A stretch of DNA of 64,000 bases from Candidatus Binatia bacterium. GTDB taxonomy: Bacteria; Desulfobacterota; Binatia; Bin18. The stretch spans positions 1 to 64,000 of the forward strand of contig JAJDTY010000073.1 of the NCBI GenBank assembly GCA_022826945.1. Direction: 5' to 3'. Of this stretch, positions 35,528 to 46,428 are shown piece by piece (within the stretch, counting starts at the first letter, position 1; each line of letters starts with the position of its first letter). The translations under genes were made by a program, and so were the position numbers. Under the pieces are notes generated by a model, which was not told where the DNA came from, searched no databases, and worked only from the letters and a program-made list of their open reading frames with translations.

Positions 35528-36004
35528 TCAAGCAAGACCGTCGCCGATCATGTAGTAGATTGCGCGTTCTATGCGTGCCGCCTCGGCCTCAGAAACGTGT
35601 GCCTCGTATACCGGAAAGAGTTCGCGTTCCTCGCATCGAATATGCCGCTCTAAGAGAGTCCCGAACGAGGTCAGCAATCCCGTCAGCTGTGACCCGGCAG
35701 GGGGCTGCTGGTCAATGTGATTCACCAACTCCTGCATGGCCGTATGTTCCTGAAGGAGCTGGTCGAGCAGAGGAGACGTCTGAGGCTGCATGGCTCGAAC
35801 CGCCGGAAAGAGAATATCGGCTTCTGCGGTAAAATGGGGTGTCAGACTCTCTCGAAAGAATCGCACCGTATCGACCGCCTGCTCTTGTGGACTGTCGTGG
35901 GGCTGGCGCGTTTTCGGGAGCCCGTGCCTGATACGGAAGGCGAGCAGGAGGCCGTGATGATGCTCGCGAGAGAGGGGAACCAGGCTGGGGTGACGCTTGG
36001 ACAT
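35528..36004 (-). CDS. Hemerythrin HHE domain protein
   Basis: LVPLSREHHHGLLLAFRIRHGL...FTAEADILFPAV...EHTAMQELVNHI...HIRCEERELFP. Confidence 0.85.
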   Translation of the reverse strand: MSKRHPSLVPLSREHHHGLLLAFRIRHGLPKTRQPHDSPQEQAVDTVRFFRESLTPHFTAEADILFPAVRAMQPQTSPLLDQLLQEHTAMQELVNHIDQQPPAGSQLTGLLTSFGTLLERHIRCEERELFPVYEAHVSEAEAARIERAIYYMIGDGLA

Positions 36005-37920
36005 TACACGTCTACGTCTTCGACCCGGGGGGCCCGTTCCATGATAAAGCTGAAGCGCGGCTGGACATCCTTGCCCATCAGCGTTTGGATGGCCTTTTCC
36101 GTCCGTTCAGCGTCCTGAATAGAGACTTGGAGCAAGGTGCGCGTGCGCGGGTCGAGGGTCGTTTCCTTGAGGGTGTGAGGATTCATCTCACCCAAGCCCT
36201 TAAAACGCTGGACTTGGGCCTTGCTGGCATGCCCGTTTTGCTGAGCCAGCAGGCGTTCCTTGGCCGCGTCATCGTCTGCCCAGTGGATTTCCTTGCCGAC
36301 TTCGATTTTATACAGCGGCGGCTTGGCAATATAGACACAGCCGGCGCGAATCAGTTCGGGCAGGTGACGGTAAAAAAAGGTCAACAGGAGTGTACAAATA
36401 TGGTTGCCGTCCGAATCGGCATCCATCAACAGGCAGACTTTGTGATAGCGAAGCTTGGACAGGTTAAACGCCTTGCCCACGCCACAGCCCAAGGCCGACA
36501 CAATATCGTTTAATTCTTTATTGGTCAGAATTTTATTGAGCGAGGCTTGTTCCGTATTCAACACCTTGCCGCGGAGCGGCAGAATAGCCTGGAAGCCCCG
36601 GTCCCGGCCCTGCTTGGCTGAGCCGCCGGCGGAATCTCCCTCAACAATGAACAGTTCGCTCTTCGCCGGGCTGGTTGAGGAACAGTCGGCCAGCTTGCCG
36701 GGCAGGTTCAGACGATGGGAGACCGACCCCTTACTCCGCACGGTTTCCAAGGCCGCCCGTGAGGCCGAACGCGCGCGGGCCGCCAATATCACCCGCTGGA
36801 CAATCGTTTCCGCCTGGGAGCGGTTATGGAGCAGAAAATTCTCCAGGGCGGTCCGGACCATCCCGTCAATCTGCGCCGTGGCTTCCGGGTTGCCGAGTTT
36901 TTCTTTGGTCTGACCCTGAAACTGCGGATGTTTGAGATACAGGCTGAGAATGGCGACCAGCCCTTCACGCGTATCGTCGGCCGTAATCGATACCCCTTTG
37001 GGTGTCAGATTGTTGACGTTGATATAATTGCGAACGGCCTTGACAATAGCGGTTTTTAAGCCGGCTTCATGCGTACCGCCGAAGGGGGTGGGAATCCCGT
37101 TCACAAACGAGTGGATGCGTTCTTCCGGTGATTCCGTCCAGGTCAGGACGCATTCCAGCGGGGGCGAGGCGGCGCGTTCAATGTGAAAGATGTCCTGAAT
37201 AACCGCCTTTTTTTCGCTGTTGGCGAGCAGCTTGCGGAGATAGGCTTTGAGGCCGTCTTGATACAGGAATTGCTGGGTTTGCCCCTTTGCCTCGTTCCGA
37301 AAGACGAGCGTCAGTCCTTTGTGCAGATAGGCCTTGGATTCCAATCTTTCGGCAATCCGCTCAGGTTTGAAGGTAATGGACGGAAAAATATCGGGGTCGG
37401 GATGAAAGGTCAGAGTGGTGCCGTGGCCGCGCACCTCACCCTTGTTTTTGAGCGGTGTGGTGGCCTTGCCTCGCCGAAAGCGCTGCTCCCACTCCACACC
37501 ATCCCGGCGGATACGGGCCCGCATATCGTCGGCCAGGGCGTTGACGACGGAAGCCCCCACGCCGTGCAGACCCCCGGAATGGGCGTAATTCTGATCGCTG
37601 AATTTCCCGCCGGCATGGAGGGTGGTCAGAATCAACTCCAGGGCGGGCTTCCTGAACTGCGGATGCAGGTCTACCGGAATCCCCCGCCCGTTATCCGCCA
37701 CGGTGACGGTTGAGCCGTCTTTATGCAGGGTCACCTCAATACGACTGGCATGGCCGTTCATGGCTTCATCCACTGCATTATCGAGCAGTTCCCAGACGAG
37801 GTGGTGCAGCCCGGTCGTGTCAACTCCACCGATATACATCCCGGGCCGTTTGCGAACCGGATCGAGCCCCTCAAGAACGGTAATATCTTTTGCCGTGTAG
37901 GCTTGCTTTTGGACTGCCAT
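36004..37920 (-). CDS. parE: DNA topoisomerase IV subunit B (GyrB/ParE family)
   Basis: GLDPVRKRPGMYIGGVDTTGLHHLVWELLDNAVDEAM, EGDSAGGSAKQGRDR, MDADSDGNHICTLLLTF. Confidence 0.88.
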   Translation of the reverse strand: MAVQKQAYTAKDITVLEGLDPVRKRPGMYIGGVDTTGLHHLVWELLDNAVDEAMNGHASRIEVTLHKDGSTVTVADNGRGIPVDLHPQFRKPALELILTTLHAGGKFSDQNYAHSGGLHGVGASVVNALADDMRARIRRDGVEWEQRFRRGKATTPLKNKGEVRGHGTTLTFHPDPDIFPSITFKPERIAERLESKAYLHKGLTLVFRNEAKGQTQQFLYQDGLKAYLRKLLANSEKKAVIQDIFHIERAASPPLECVLTWTESPEERIHSFVNGIPTPFGGTHEAGLKTAIVKAVRNYINVNNLTPKGVSITADDTREGLVAILSLYLKHPQFQGQTKEKLGNPEATAQIDGMVRTALENFLLHNRSQAETIVQRVILAARARSASRAALETVRSKGSVSHRLNLPGKLADCSSTSPAKSELFIVEGDSAGGSAKQGRDRGFQAILPLRGKVLNTEQASLNKILTNKELNDIVSALGCGVGKAFNLSKLRYHKVCLLMDADSDGNHICTLLLTFFYRHLPELIRAGCVYIAKPPLYKIEVGKEIHWADDDAAKERLLAQQNGHASKAQVQRFKGLGEMNPHTLKETTLDPRTRTLLQVSIQDAERTEKAIQTLMGKDVQPRFSFIMERAPRVEDVDV

Positions 37921-37921
37921 A

Positions 37922-40306
37922 CTACGCCTCTGCCCCTTCCACTCCACCCTTCGAGACGCCCCGGGTGCCGTTTTGTTGTACCCCCACCAGCGTCGAGCGT
38001 TTGACAATACGACGACCCTTTCCAGCCCGTTTGCCTAACGGAATATCCCGTAGTGGAATTTTCCGCTCTTTCCCGTCTTTATTGATAACCGTCACACCCG
38101 CGCCCGGTTCGCTCGTGACCGCCCCAACCAAACGATCGTCTTTCTCCAGGCGCATGAGAATAACCCCGCGCCCGGCTCCGGATAATTCGGTAATATCTTC
38201 GGTGGGGAAAGCCAAGAGATATCCAGCCGCCGTGGCACACACCGTCCGCCCGCTGTTCACCGGCTGGACGGCAATGACTGCGTCATCTACGGATAAGCGG
38301 GCGATCTTTCTGCCGTTGCGGGTGGTTTCTTCGACATTGGGTTCAAAACGAAACCCCAGGCCCTTAGCCGTCGCTAGGAGTAAGGCCGGTCCCCGCTCGA
38401 CCGTGGCCTGAGGGGCGGCGCTGAGCGCAAACAGATCGTCCTGGCCCGGCTTGGCCGCTGCTACGCCGTTCTGCTGGGTCGGGCTTTCCGGTGAGCGATC
38501 CGGGATAAGGCGGGCTGTCACAACCTGTTCACCGTCCTGAAAATTGAACAGGGTCTGGATGGGCTCTCCATAGCCGGTCGTTGCCGGAACGGCATTAATG
38601 CGCAGGACGTAGAGCATACCGCGGTTGGTGAAAACGGCCAGGCGGTCGCGGGTTGTCCCCTGAAGGACGGCTTTGAGGTCGTCGCCCTCCCGGAGACGGG
38701 TGCTGGTCGGGTCCTTGAGTTCTCTGACGCGCTTCATCCAGCCATCCCGGCTGAGGACGACCGTGGCTTCCTCATGGACAATATAGGCGTCCGGGTCGTA
38801 ATTGAGCTGTTCGCCCGAGCGCAGGGCGGTCCGGCGTCGGTCGCCATACTGCTTACCTAGGGCTTCCAGTTCGTCCCGGATAACCGTCCAGCGCTGGCTC
38901 TTGCTCCTCAACAGCCGACGTAATGCCTGCGCACGAACTTCTTTCTCACGGCGTTCGGTCTGAACCTTTTCAACTTCCAGGCGGGCGAGCTGGTAGAGGC
39001 GAATATCGAGGATGGCGTCGGCCTGAACCTCAGTCAACTGAAAACTCTGCCGGAGTTTCTCCCGCGCGTCCTTGCGGGAGGCCGCACTCCGGATGAGGCG
39101 GATGACCGCGTCGAGCTGGTCGGCAATGAGGGCCAGACCGGCAAGAATATGCAGGCGGGTTTCCAGTTCCTCCAACTCGTGCTCGAAGCGTTTGGTGACC
39201 ACCTCAAAACGAAAGTCCAGGAAGTATCGGCACAGGTCGGACAGGGTCGCACGGAGGGGTTGGCCGACTTCCGGGTTGCCGGTTGGCACCAGACAGGTCA
39301 GGTTGATCGAAAAGGACGTTTGCAGCGACGTATGCCGACATAAATACGCCATGGCCAGCTCGTCCGAGGTGTTGCCTTTGAGTTCAAGGACAATGCGAAT
39401 ATCGTCGGTCGATTCGTCCCGGACATCGATGACCTGCGGGATTTTTCGGCTGCTGACGAACTCGGCAATCTTTTCCACCAGTTGGGCCTTGTTGACGGTA
39501 TACGGGAGGGAGGTAATGACAATCTGACGCTTACCGCGCGGCAGGGACTCGACCTTCCACTTGCCGCGCAGTTTGATCGTTCCCTGGCCTTTTTCATAGA
39601 TTTCGCGCAGCTCACGCCTGCTGGTCAGGATTTCGCCTCCGGTTGGAAAATCCGGGCCCTTGATATGTTTGAGTAGTCCCGCGGTGGTCAATGTCGGGTC
39701 AGCAATCATGGCCAGCAGGGCGTTGATGACTTCCGTAAAATTATGGGGTGGAATACTGGTGGCCATGCCAACGGCAATGCCGCTGGCGCCGTTGAGCAGG
39801 AGTTGGGGAATAGCCGAGGGCAGGACGACCGGCTCGTCCAGGGTAGCATCGTAGTTGGGACGATAGTGTATGGTCGCGCCGCGCAGGTCACGGAACAACT
39901 CTTCGGATAACGGGGCGAGCTTGGCCTCTGTGTAGCGCATGGCCGCCGCGCCATCGCCATCGAGCGACCCGAAATTGCCTTCTCCCTGAACCAGCGGGTA
40001 GCGCAGCGAAAATGGTTGGGCCAACCGCACCATGGCCTCATAGGCGGCCTGATCTCCATGCGGATGGTATTTGCCCAGGACCTCGCCCACTACCGCTGCC
40101 GACTTCCGCGGCCGGGCGTCACCTCCAAGTCGCAGGTTCTGGTGCATGGCGTACAGTAGCCGCCGCTGTACCGGCTTGAGGCCGTCGCGGATGTCGGGTA
40201 AGGCCCGTGAGGTAATCACGCTCAGGGCGTAATTCAGATAGCGCGCTTCCGCTTCAGCCCCGAGGTCTGTGGTCTGGATCTGTTCCGCCACCGCCGCTTT
40301 CTTCAT
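37922..40306 (-). CDS. parC: DNA topoisomerase IV subunit A (GyrA/ParC family)
   Basis: [29 protein letters not shown]; no obvious GyrA box; directly upstream of parE. Confidence 0.85.
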   Translation of the reverse strand: MKKAAVAEQIQTTDLGAEAEARYLNYALSVITSRALPDIRDGLKPVQRRLLYAMHQNLRLGGDARPRKSAAVVGEVLGKYHPHGDQAAYEAMVRLAQPFSLRYPLVQGEGNFGSLDGDGAAAMRYTEAKLAPLSEELFRDLRGATIHYRPNYDATLDEPVVLPSAIPQLLLNGASGIAVGMATSIPPHNFTEVINALLAMIADPTLTTAGLLKHIKGPDFPTGGEILTSRRELREIYEKGQGTIKLRGKWKVESLPRGKRQIVITSLPYTVNKAQLVEKIAEFVSSRKIPQVIDVRDESTDDIRIVLELKGNTSDELAMAYLCRHTSLQTSFSINLTCLVPTGNPEVGQPLRATLSDLCRYFLDFRFEVVTKRFEHELEELETRLHILAGLALIADQLDAVIRLIRSAASRKDAREKLRQSFQLTEVQADAILDIRLYQLARLEVEKVQTERREKEVRAQALRRLLRSKSQRWTVIRDELEALGKQYGDRRRTALRSGEQLNYDPDAYIVHEEATVVLSRDGWMKRVRELKDPTSTRLREGDDLKAVLQGTTRDRLAVFTNRGMLYVLRINAVPATTGYGEPIQTLFNFQDGEQVVTARLIPDRSPESPTQQNGVAAAKPGQDDLFALSAAPQATVERGPALLLATAKGLGFRFEPNVEETTRNGRKIARLSVDDAVIAVQPVNSGRTVCATAAGYLLAFPTEDITELSGAGRGVILMRLEKDDRLVGAVTSEPGAGVTVINKDGKERKIPLRDIPLGKRAGKGRRIVKRSTLVGVQQNGTRGVSKGGVEGAEA

Positions 40307-40387
40307 ACATCCACCTCCACCAACCGGATTATAGGCGAAGTCTGGCTTGGTTCCAACGACCAGGGAGCTGCCCGGCTCAGTCTGGGA

Positions 40388-41248
40388 TTATCGTTGCAGA
40401 GGACCAAAAAACTCCTTGGCCTGGGCAATCACAAAATCCGGCTTTTCTTCCGCAATAAAGTGACCGCACTCTTCGACTTGGCCGCCTTCAACGTTGTCCG
40501 CCACGCCTTGCCAGATCGGAACAATATTGCCCAAAAATTGGCCGCCCCAGGCGCGGACCGGCATCTTGAGTTTTTCCGTACACGAACTCAGGTTCTCCAG
40601 GTCTTCGTTAATGCCCGTGCGGTAATACTGGAACCCGGCGCGGAGTGCTCCTGGCGCGGAATAGACCCGCACGTACTCGGCCACATCTTCGTCGGTGAAC
40701 ACCTTTGGGCTGTAGTTGTACACGGTTGAATTATAAAAGTGCCGCAAATAGGTTTCGATATTATTGCTGACCAGCTTTTCGGCCAGGTCGGGCATGCCGG
40801 CGTGGAAGAAGACGTGCCACAGTCGCTGGGCCACCGCGATGTCCATTTTATCGCCCTTACGGCCCAGGCCCGGAATCATATCGAGGATCATCAACCGCTC
40901 GACCATTTCCGGGTGATCGTAGGCCAGATAGTACGTGACCGCGCCACCCCAGTCATGGCCGGTCAGTCCGATTTTCTCAAAGCCGAGCGATGTGACGAGT
41001 TCATACACGTCCGAGGCCAGGGTACGTTTGTCGTAGCCGTTCAGCGGACGCTCGGAGTCTCCCAGCCCACGCAGGTCGGGCGTGATCACCGTGAATTGCT
41101 CCGACAACGGACCGATGATCTTGTGCCACTCATAACAGCTCTGCGGCCAGCCGTGAACAAAAACCAGGGGGTAGCCCGAGCCGGCAATCACATAATGCAT
41201 CCGAAAGCCGTTAACTGTCGCCACATGATGGGTTCCTGTCTCTGCCAT
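40388..41248 (-). CDS. Alpha/beta hydrolase (epoxide hydrolase/haloalkane dehalogenase-like)
   Basis: LVFVHGWPQSCYEWHKI, GLTGHDWGGAVTYYLAYDHPEMVERL. Confidence 0.85.
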   Translation of the reverse strand: MAETGTHHVATVNGFRMHYVIAGSGYPLVFVHGWPQSCYEWHKIIGPLSEQFTVITPDLRGLGDSERPLNGYDKRTLASDVYELVTSLGFEKIGLTGHDWGGAVTYYLAYDHPEMVERLMILDMIPGLGRKGDKMDIAVAQRLWHVFFHAGMPDLAEKLVSNNIETYLRHFYNSTVYNYSPKVFTDEDVAEYVRVYSAPGALRAGFQYYRTGINEDLENLSSCTEKLKMPVRAWGGQFLGNIVPIWQGVADNVEGGQVEECGHFIAEEKPDFVIAQAKEFFGPLQR

Positions 41249-41349
41249 AGATGATACTCCTTTTTTCTTGCTTTGTATCCGAAGCCTGGAATAGGCGGCA
41301 AGGGCAGTGGGGCTGCTGCTGTCCGTTGCGTGTGGTAGTTTAGCAGGTC

Positions 41350-42384
41350 ATGGAGACTCCGGTTTTTCTGCGCGCCTGCCGGGGGGAGCCGACCCCGTAT
41401 ACCCCCGTCTGGCTCATGCGACAGGCCGGGCGGTATATGGCCGAATACCGGGCGTTACGCGAACGCGTGCCCTTTCTTGAATTGTGCAAGACGCCCGACC
41501 TCGCCGCGCAAGTGACCCTGGAAGCGGTTGAACGTCTCGGCGTGGATGCGGCCATTCTCTTTTCGGATATCCTGCTCATTATTGAGCCTATGGGCGTTGG
41601 GCTGGAATTTTCCGCCGGCGATGGACCGGTTATTCATCGTCCGGTGCGTTCGGAAAAAGATATCGACGCTCTGCAGAAGGTGTCGCCCCAAGAATCCGTC
41701 CCCTTTGTGTTTGAAACCGTTCGCAAGATTCGCAGCAGCTTACCCAGCCATGTCCCCCTGATCGGTTTCTCAGGCGCGCCTTTCACCCTGGCGTCGTATT
41801 TGATTGAGGGCGGCGCGTCACGCCAGTATCTGGAAACCAAGCGCCTCATGTACCAGGACCCTGAGGCCTGGAACGCGCTTATGGCGCATTTGGTACGAGC
41901 GATCACCGCCTATGTGAACGGTCAGATTACGGCCGGGGCGCAGGCCATTCAGCTCTTTGATTCCTGGGTTGGCTGTCTGGCGCCCCAGGACTATCGAGCC
42001 TTTTTATTGCCCCATATGCAGGCGCTCATCCAAGGACTGACGCCGGGTGTCCCCATCATTCATTTTGGGACGGGAACGGCCGGTCTGCTGGAACTGCTGG
42101 CCGAAGCGGGCGGGGAGGTGATTGGAGTGGACTGGCGAATCGATCTTGATACGGCCTGGCAGCGGATCGGTGAAGACCGGGCGGTGCAGGGCAATCTTGA
42201 TCCCTTAGCGCTTTTCGCTCCACTCGATACGTTACGCCAGCAGGTGCAACGTATTCTGGGGCAGACCAGGGGGAGGAGCGGGCATATTTTCAACCTGGGC
42301 CACGGCATTTTACCGCAAACTTCGGTTGATCAGGTGATTGCGCTGGTCGATATGGTGCATGAAATTTCGAGTCGGGAACGGTGA
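41350..42384 (+). CDS. hemE: Uroporphyrinogen decarboxylase
   Basis: PVWLMRQAGRYMAEYRALRE, FSDILLIIEPMGVGLEF, FNLGHGILPQT. Confidence 0.95.
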   Translation: METPVFLRACRGEPTPYTPVWLMRQAGRYMAEYRALRERVPFLELCKTPDLAAQVTLEAVERLGVDAAILFSDILLIIEPMGVGLEFSAGDGPVIHRPVRSEKDIDALQKVSPQESVPFVFETVRKIRSSLPSHVPLIGFSGAPFTLASYLIEGGASRQYLETKRLMYQDPEAWNALMAHLVRAITAYVNGQITAGAQAIQLFDSWVGCLAPQDYRAFLLPHMQALIQGLTPGVPIIHFGTGTAGLLELLAEAGGEVIGVDWRIDLDTAWQRIGEDRAVQGNLDPLALFAPLDTLRQQVQRILGQTRGRSGHIFNLGHGILPQTSVDQVIALVDMVHEISSRER

Positions 42385-42426
42385 GAGTCCCGCCGTCAAA
42401 AAGGCGCAAATCACAGCCTACTTCCT

Positions 42427-43350
42427 ATGCAATACGACGCCGTTCTTTTGATTGCCTTTGGCGGGCCGGAAAAAATGGACGATGTCCGGCCTTTTTTAGC
42501 AAATGTCCTGCGTGGTCGTCCCGTACCGCCGGCCCGGCTACAAGAAGTCATCCGACACTACGAGCTGTTTGACGGCCGCTCGCCTTTGAACGAGATCACC
42601 TTTCGTCAAGCGGAAGCAGTGCGACGCTATCTGACCCAAGAAGGTCAGCCGCTGCCGGTATATGTCGGCATGCGGAACTGGCATCCCTATATCTTCGAGA
42701 CCCTGGAGCAGATGGGGCGGGATGGAGTGAAAAACGCCGTTGGATTCATTCTCTCCGCCCAGCAGAGCGAGGCTGGCTGGGCGCGATATAAAACGAATGT
42801 GGAAGAGGCCAGAGAAAGAGTGGGGCCGCTTGCACCCCAGGTTGCTTTTACCGTTGGCTGGCACAATCACCCTTTGTTCATCCAGGCCGTGGCCGATCTG
42901 ACGCAGCAGGCGTTTTCCTCTCTTCCGGCGGACCGCCGGAAGGCGACCCCTCTGGTTTTTACCGCCCATAGTGTACCGACCTCCATGCCGAGCAGCCGGG
43001 AATACGTCCGACAGGTCGAAGAGGGCGCGCGTCTGGTCGCGGAGTGCATTGGGCGCGCAAACTGGTCGGTAGCTTATCAGAGCCGTAGCGGCCCGCCCCA
43101 GGTGCCGTGGCTGGAGCCGGATATCGGTGAGGTGCTTAAGGAGCTTGCCGCCCGGGGGGCACGCGATGCAGTCGTCGTTCCCATCGGCTTTGTGTGCGAC
43201 CACATCGAGGTTCTGTACGATCTGGATAGCGAGGCGAGGGGAATTGCCGAACGGAACGGTCTGAATATGATCCGTGCCCGGACGGTCAACGCACATCCAG
43301 GCTTTATCCAGATGATTGCCGAGATGGTCCAAGCGATCCTGAATCAATAG
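42427..43350 (+). CDS. hemH: Ferrochelatase
   Basis: LLIAFGGPEKMDDVRPFL, FTAHSVPTSM, VVVPIGFVCDHIEVLYDLD. Confidence 0.92.
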   Translation: MQYDAVLLIAFGGPEKMDDVRPFLANVLRGRPVPPARLQEVIRHYELFDGRSPLNEITFRQAEAVRRYLTQEGQPLPVYVGMRNWHPYIFETLEQMGRDGVKNAVGFILSAQQSEAGWARYKTNVEEARERVGPLAPQVAFTVGWHNHPLFIQAVADLTQQAFSSLPADRRKATPLVFTAHSVPTSMPSSREYVRQVEEGARLVAECIGRANWSVAYQSRSGPPQVPWLEPDIGEVLKELAARGARDAVVVPIGFVCDHIEVLYDLDSEARGIAERNGLNMIRARTVNAHPGFIQMIAEMVQAILNQ

Positions 43351-43389
43351 CGCGGGTGGGCGTCGCATAACCCGCCACGAAGCTGCCGT

Positions 43390-44859
43390 ATGTCTCTTTC
43401 TCCAGAGAGTAAGCCCAGAGCACCCCATATCGTTATTGTCGGTGGTGGTATTGCCGGTCTTGCTGCGGCCCACAGACTCGAAGAATTGAGCCGGGAACGA
43501 GAGCAGCCGCTTCGATTCACGCTGCTGGAGGCTAGCGACAGGCTTGGCGGAGTGATTGAAACGGAACAGAGAGACGATTTTCTGTTTGAGCTCGGACCGG
43601 ATTCTTTTATTTCGGAAAAACCTTGGGCTCTGGCTCTGTGTCGTCGCCTTGGTCTTGAGCCGGAGCTCCTGGGTACTAACGACGCGCACCGGTCTACGTT
43701 TGTCGTACACAAAGGGAAGCTTGAACCCCTGCCGCAAGGGTTTATGTTACTGGCTCCCACCCAATTTGGTCCCCTGGTCCGATCGCGTATTTTTTCCTGG
43801 CCGGGGAAGCTGCGCATGGCGCTCGATCTCGTATTGCCTCGAGCCAAGGAACAAAACGACGAAAGCCTTGGCTCATTTGTCCGGAGACGGCTCGGGCGAG
43901 AGGCGCTCGAACGCATTGCCCAACCCCTTATTGGCGGCATCTATACGGCCGACCCCGACCAGCTTAGCCTTGCCGCAACCATGCCGCGTTTTCTGCACAT
44001 GGAGCGTGAGCATCGGAGCGTGATTTATGCGCTCTGGCGAGCGGCTCGCCGCAGTCCTCAGACGACCAGGGACACGAGCGGCGCACGCTGGAGTTTGTTT
44101 GTGACTTTGCAAACCGGCATGCAACGCCTCGTTTCTACTCTGACCGAACGCCTCACCAGCGGAACCCTGCGTCAGCAGTGTCCGGCAACGAGCGTCCGCT
44201 ATCAACCGGCGGGGTCGGACGAGACCCGCTGGACGGTGGACTGTGCCGACGGCTCCAATTTTCACGCCGATGGCCTGGTACTGGCGACGCCGGCCTTTGC
44301 CGCGGCTCAGCTTGTGCATAGGTTTGACCACGCTTTGAGTCAGCATCTTTCCGGCATTCCCTACAGCTCCACGGCCACGGTGAATATGGCCTATCGTCGC
44401 GACCAGATTCCTCATCCGCTGAACGGGTTCGGTTTTGTGGTGCCACGGGTAGAGCAGCGTTCCATTCTTGCCGGGACTTTTTCGAGCGTGAAATATACTG
44501 GACGCGCGCCGAGCGATCACGCCCTATTACGCACTTTTGTGGGGGGAGCGCTTCAGGCCGAACTGTTTGAGCGGGATGACGCTGAAATCCGCGCTCTGGT
44601 CCGCAGTGAGTTGCACCAGTTGCTCGGGATTGAGGCTGAACCCCTCCTGACTCGTATCGCCCGCTATCCGCAGTCCATGCCGCAGTACCGTGTCGGGCAT
44701 CTTCAACTCGTTGACGAGATTGAAAAACAAGCGGCCGAGCATCCAGGTCTGGCTCTTGCCGGCAACGCTTATCGAGGCGTTGGTCTTGCCGACTGTGTGC
44801 GGAGTGGAGAAGCTGCGGCTGAGGAGGTGTTTGCTCAGCGTGTGGCCAAGCCGTTGTAG
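43390..44859 (+). CDS. hemG: Protoporphyrinogen oxidase (FAD-dependent)
   Basis: IVIVGGGIAGLAAAHRLEEL...LLEASDRLGGVIET; LALAGNAYRGVGLADCVRSG; follows hemE-hemH. Confidence 0.92.
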   Translation: MSLSPESKPRAPHIVIVGGGIAGLAAAHRLEELSREREQPLRFTLLEASDRLGGVIETEQRDDFLFELGPDSFISEKPWALALCRRLGLEPELLGTNDAHRSTFVVHKGKLEPLPQGFMLLAPTQFGPLVRSRIFSWPGKLRMALDLVLPRAKEQNDESLGSFVRRRLGREALERIAQPLIGGIYTADPDQLSLAATMPRFLHMEREHRSVIYALWRAARRSPQTTRDTSGARWSLFVTLQTGMQRLVSTLTERLTSGTLRQQCPATSVRYQPAGSDETRWTVDCADGSNFHADGLVLATPAFAAAQLVHRFDHALSQHLSGIPYSSTATVNMAYRRDQIPHPLNGFGFVVPRVEQRSILAGTFSSVKYTGRAPSDHALLRTFVGGALQAELFERDDAEIRALVRSELHQLLGIEAEPLLTRIARYPQSMPQYRVGHLQLVDEIEKQAAEHPGLALAGNAYRGVGLADCVRSGEAAAEEVFAQRVAKPL

Positions 44860-44871
44860 TCGTGCTCCGTC

Positions 44872-45378
44872 TTACGGTCCCAACTCTCTTTCCATCTCGA
44901 TAACGTGCAGGTCGGGGTGGGAGGGTAGCAGATCGGTTTTCCCGGTAGGAACAAAACCTGAGGATTTATACAGTTTCGTCGCGGGACTATTGTCGGCGGT
45001 GACCCACAGCCTCATGCGCTGGGCCCCCTGAGCGGTGGCCCAGGATAGTGTCCTATGAAGAAGTCGCTTGCCAATTCCTTTGCCGCGCGCCGTGGGAGAA
45101 ACCCACATGCTGCCAACCTGAGCGACGTGTCTATCGGCGACTTCCAGGTGTCCGTAGGTGATGCCGACGGGTTCCTCATTGAGAAAAGCAATAAAGAATT
45201 CGTGATGTGAAAGGCGTAAATTTTTTGCAAGTTGCTGCCAGTACGTTTCCGGCTTGTCCTGAATTTCCCCAATTGTCTGGGCAAAGGCATCAGGAGCATT
45301 CCTAAGCGCCCGCATCCGTAGCGCTCTCAGCAACGCCGACTCGTCCGTTTGTAACGGTCGTATTGAGAGGCCTTTCAT
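44872..45378 (-). CDS. GNAT-family N-acetyltransferase
   Basis: VAQVGSMWVSPTARGKGIGKRLLHRTLSWA...LYKSSGFVPTGK; start set at MKGLSIRPL. Confidence 0.85.
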   Translation of the reverse strand: MKGLSIRPLQTDESALLRALRMRALRNAPDAFAQTIGEIQDKPETYWQQLAKNLRLSHHEFFIAFLNEEPVGITYGHLEVADRHVAQVGSMWVSPTARGKGIGKRLLHRTLSWATAQGAQRMRLWVTADNSPATKLYKSSGFVPTGKTDLLPSHPDLHVIEMERELGP

Positions 45379-45615
45379 CTTTTCTCCACACGGGAAGGGT
45401 ACGGGATATGTCCGAAGAGTGAGCGCAACACGCAGCCTCCACCTAAATCGAAAACAAACAAGCAACAGGTGACTATGGGCGGAAACACGGGCATATGAAA
45501 AATTCTTACTATCCGAGAGCAACAGGACTGTTCATATCAGGCGGACTCGTATGCCGACACCCGAACTCTATCCCTTGATCTTTACTTCACGTTTACTTGA
45601 GTAGTCGGGGAGGGG

Positions 45616-46428
45616 TTGCTATGGTGCTGCCTTACTGTCGGTAATGGAGAGGGGTTGGGGCAAGTGATCCGGGTATTCCCCCGCATTGAGAACGCCAAGC
45701 TCATGGACCTGTTCCGGAAGGGCGTTGAGGGGCAGTGGTCAGCGGCCGAAATTGACTGGACGCAGCCGTTGTCGCTCGACCGTCACGAACAGCGGGCTTT
45801 GGCCATGGTGCTGACTCCGATCTATCTGGGTGAGCAAACGGCCATGATCGGGGCCAGCTCGACCATCCCGCAATGTTTTGCCGCCCATGAGACTGAAGCC
45901 CAACTCTATCTCTCCACCTTTCTTTTGGATGAAGCCCGCCATTTCGAGACCCTGACCCGCTTCTATAACGCCCTGAACCAGCGTCCGCTCGAAGTCCGCC
46001 AACTCAAAGATATGTTTCGCTATCAGGCGCGCCTGTTCAAATCGCGGGATCGGGTTGAATGGCTGTGGGGGATACTGCTCAGCGATATTCTGGCCCGCCA
46101 TTTCTACAGCATCCTGGCAAAGGCCCATCCCACCTCTCTCTTTGCCACCATCGCGAACCGTATTTTGCGTGATGAGGCTCGCCATCTGGCATTTGCCGAA
46201 CTCTATTTGCGCGCAGTGTTGGAACGTGAACCTCAGTTCGGCCCGGTCTTTCTCCAGATGCGAGACGAGTTGTTACGGCTGATGGAGGCGATGTATGAGG
46301 CCCTGAAAGCAGAGGCGCTGCTGATCGGCATTGATGGACAGACTCTGTTTGGTGGGGTGAGGCGAGACATTGAGAACAAGGCCCGGCGGCTTCACCTCCC
46401 CGAAGCAGAAAGCCCGGCAGAAGAATGA
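45616..46428 (+). CDS. Ferritin-like diiron protein
   Basis: Two DEARH motifs (LLDEARHFETL, LRDEARHLAFAELYL); start may be GTG 45664. Confidence 0.65.
   Translation: MLWCCLTVGNGEGLGQVIRVFPRIENAKLMDLFRKGVEGQWSAAEIDWTQPLSLDRHEQRALAMVLTPIYLGEQTAMIGASSTIPQCFAAHETEAQLYLSTFLLDEARHFETLTRFYNALNQRPLEVRQLKDMFRYQARLFKSRDRVEWLWGILLSDILARHFYSILAKAHPTSLFATIANRILRDEARHLAFAELYLRAVLEREPQFGPVFLQMRDELLRLMEAMYEALKAEALLIGIDGQTLFGGVRRDIENKARRLHLPEAESPAEE

Noticed and set aside
42538-43737. 399-aa minus-strand ORF opposite hemH/hemG
   Set aside because: Spans two well-supported genes in antisense; no domain.
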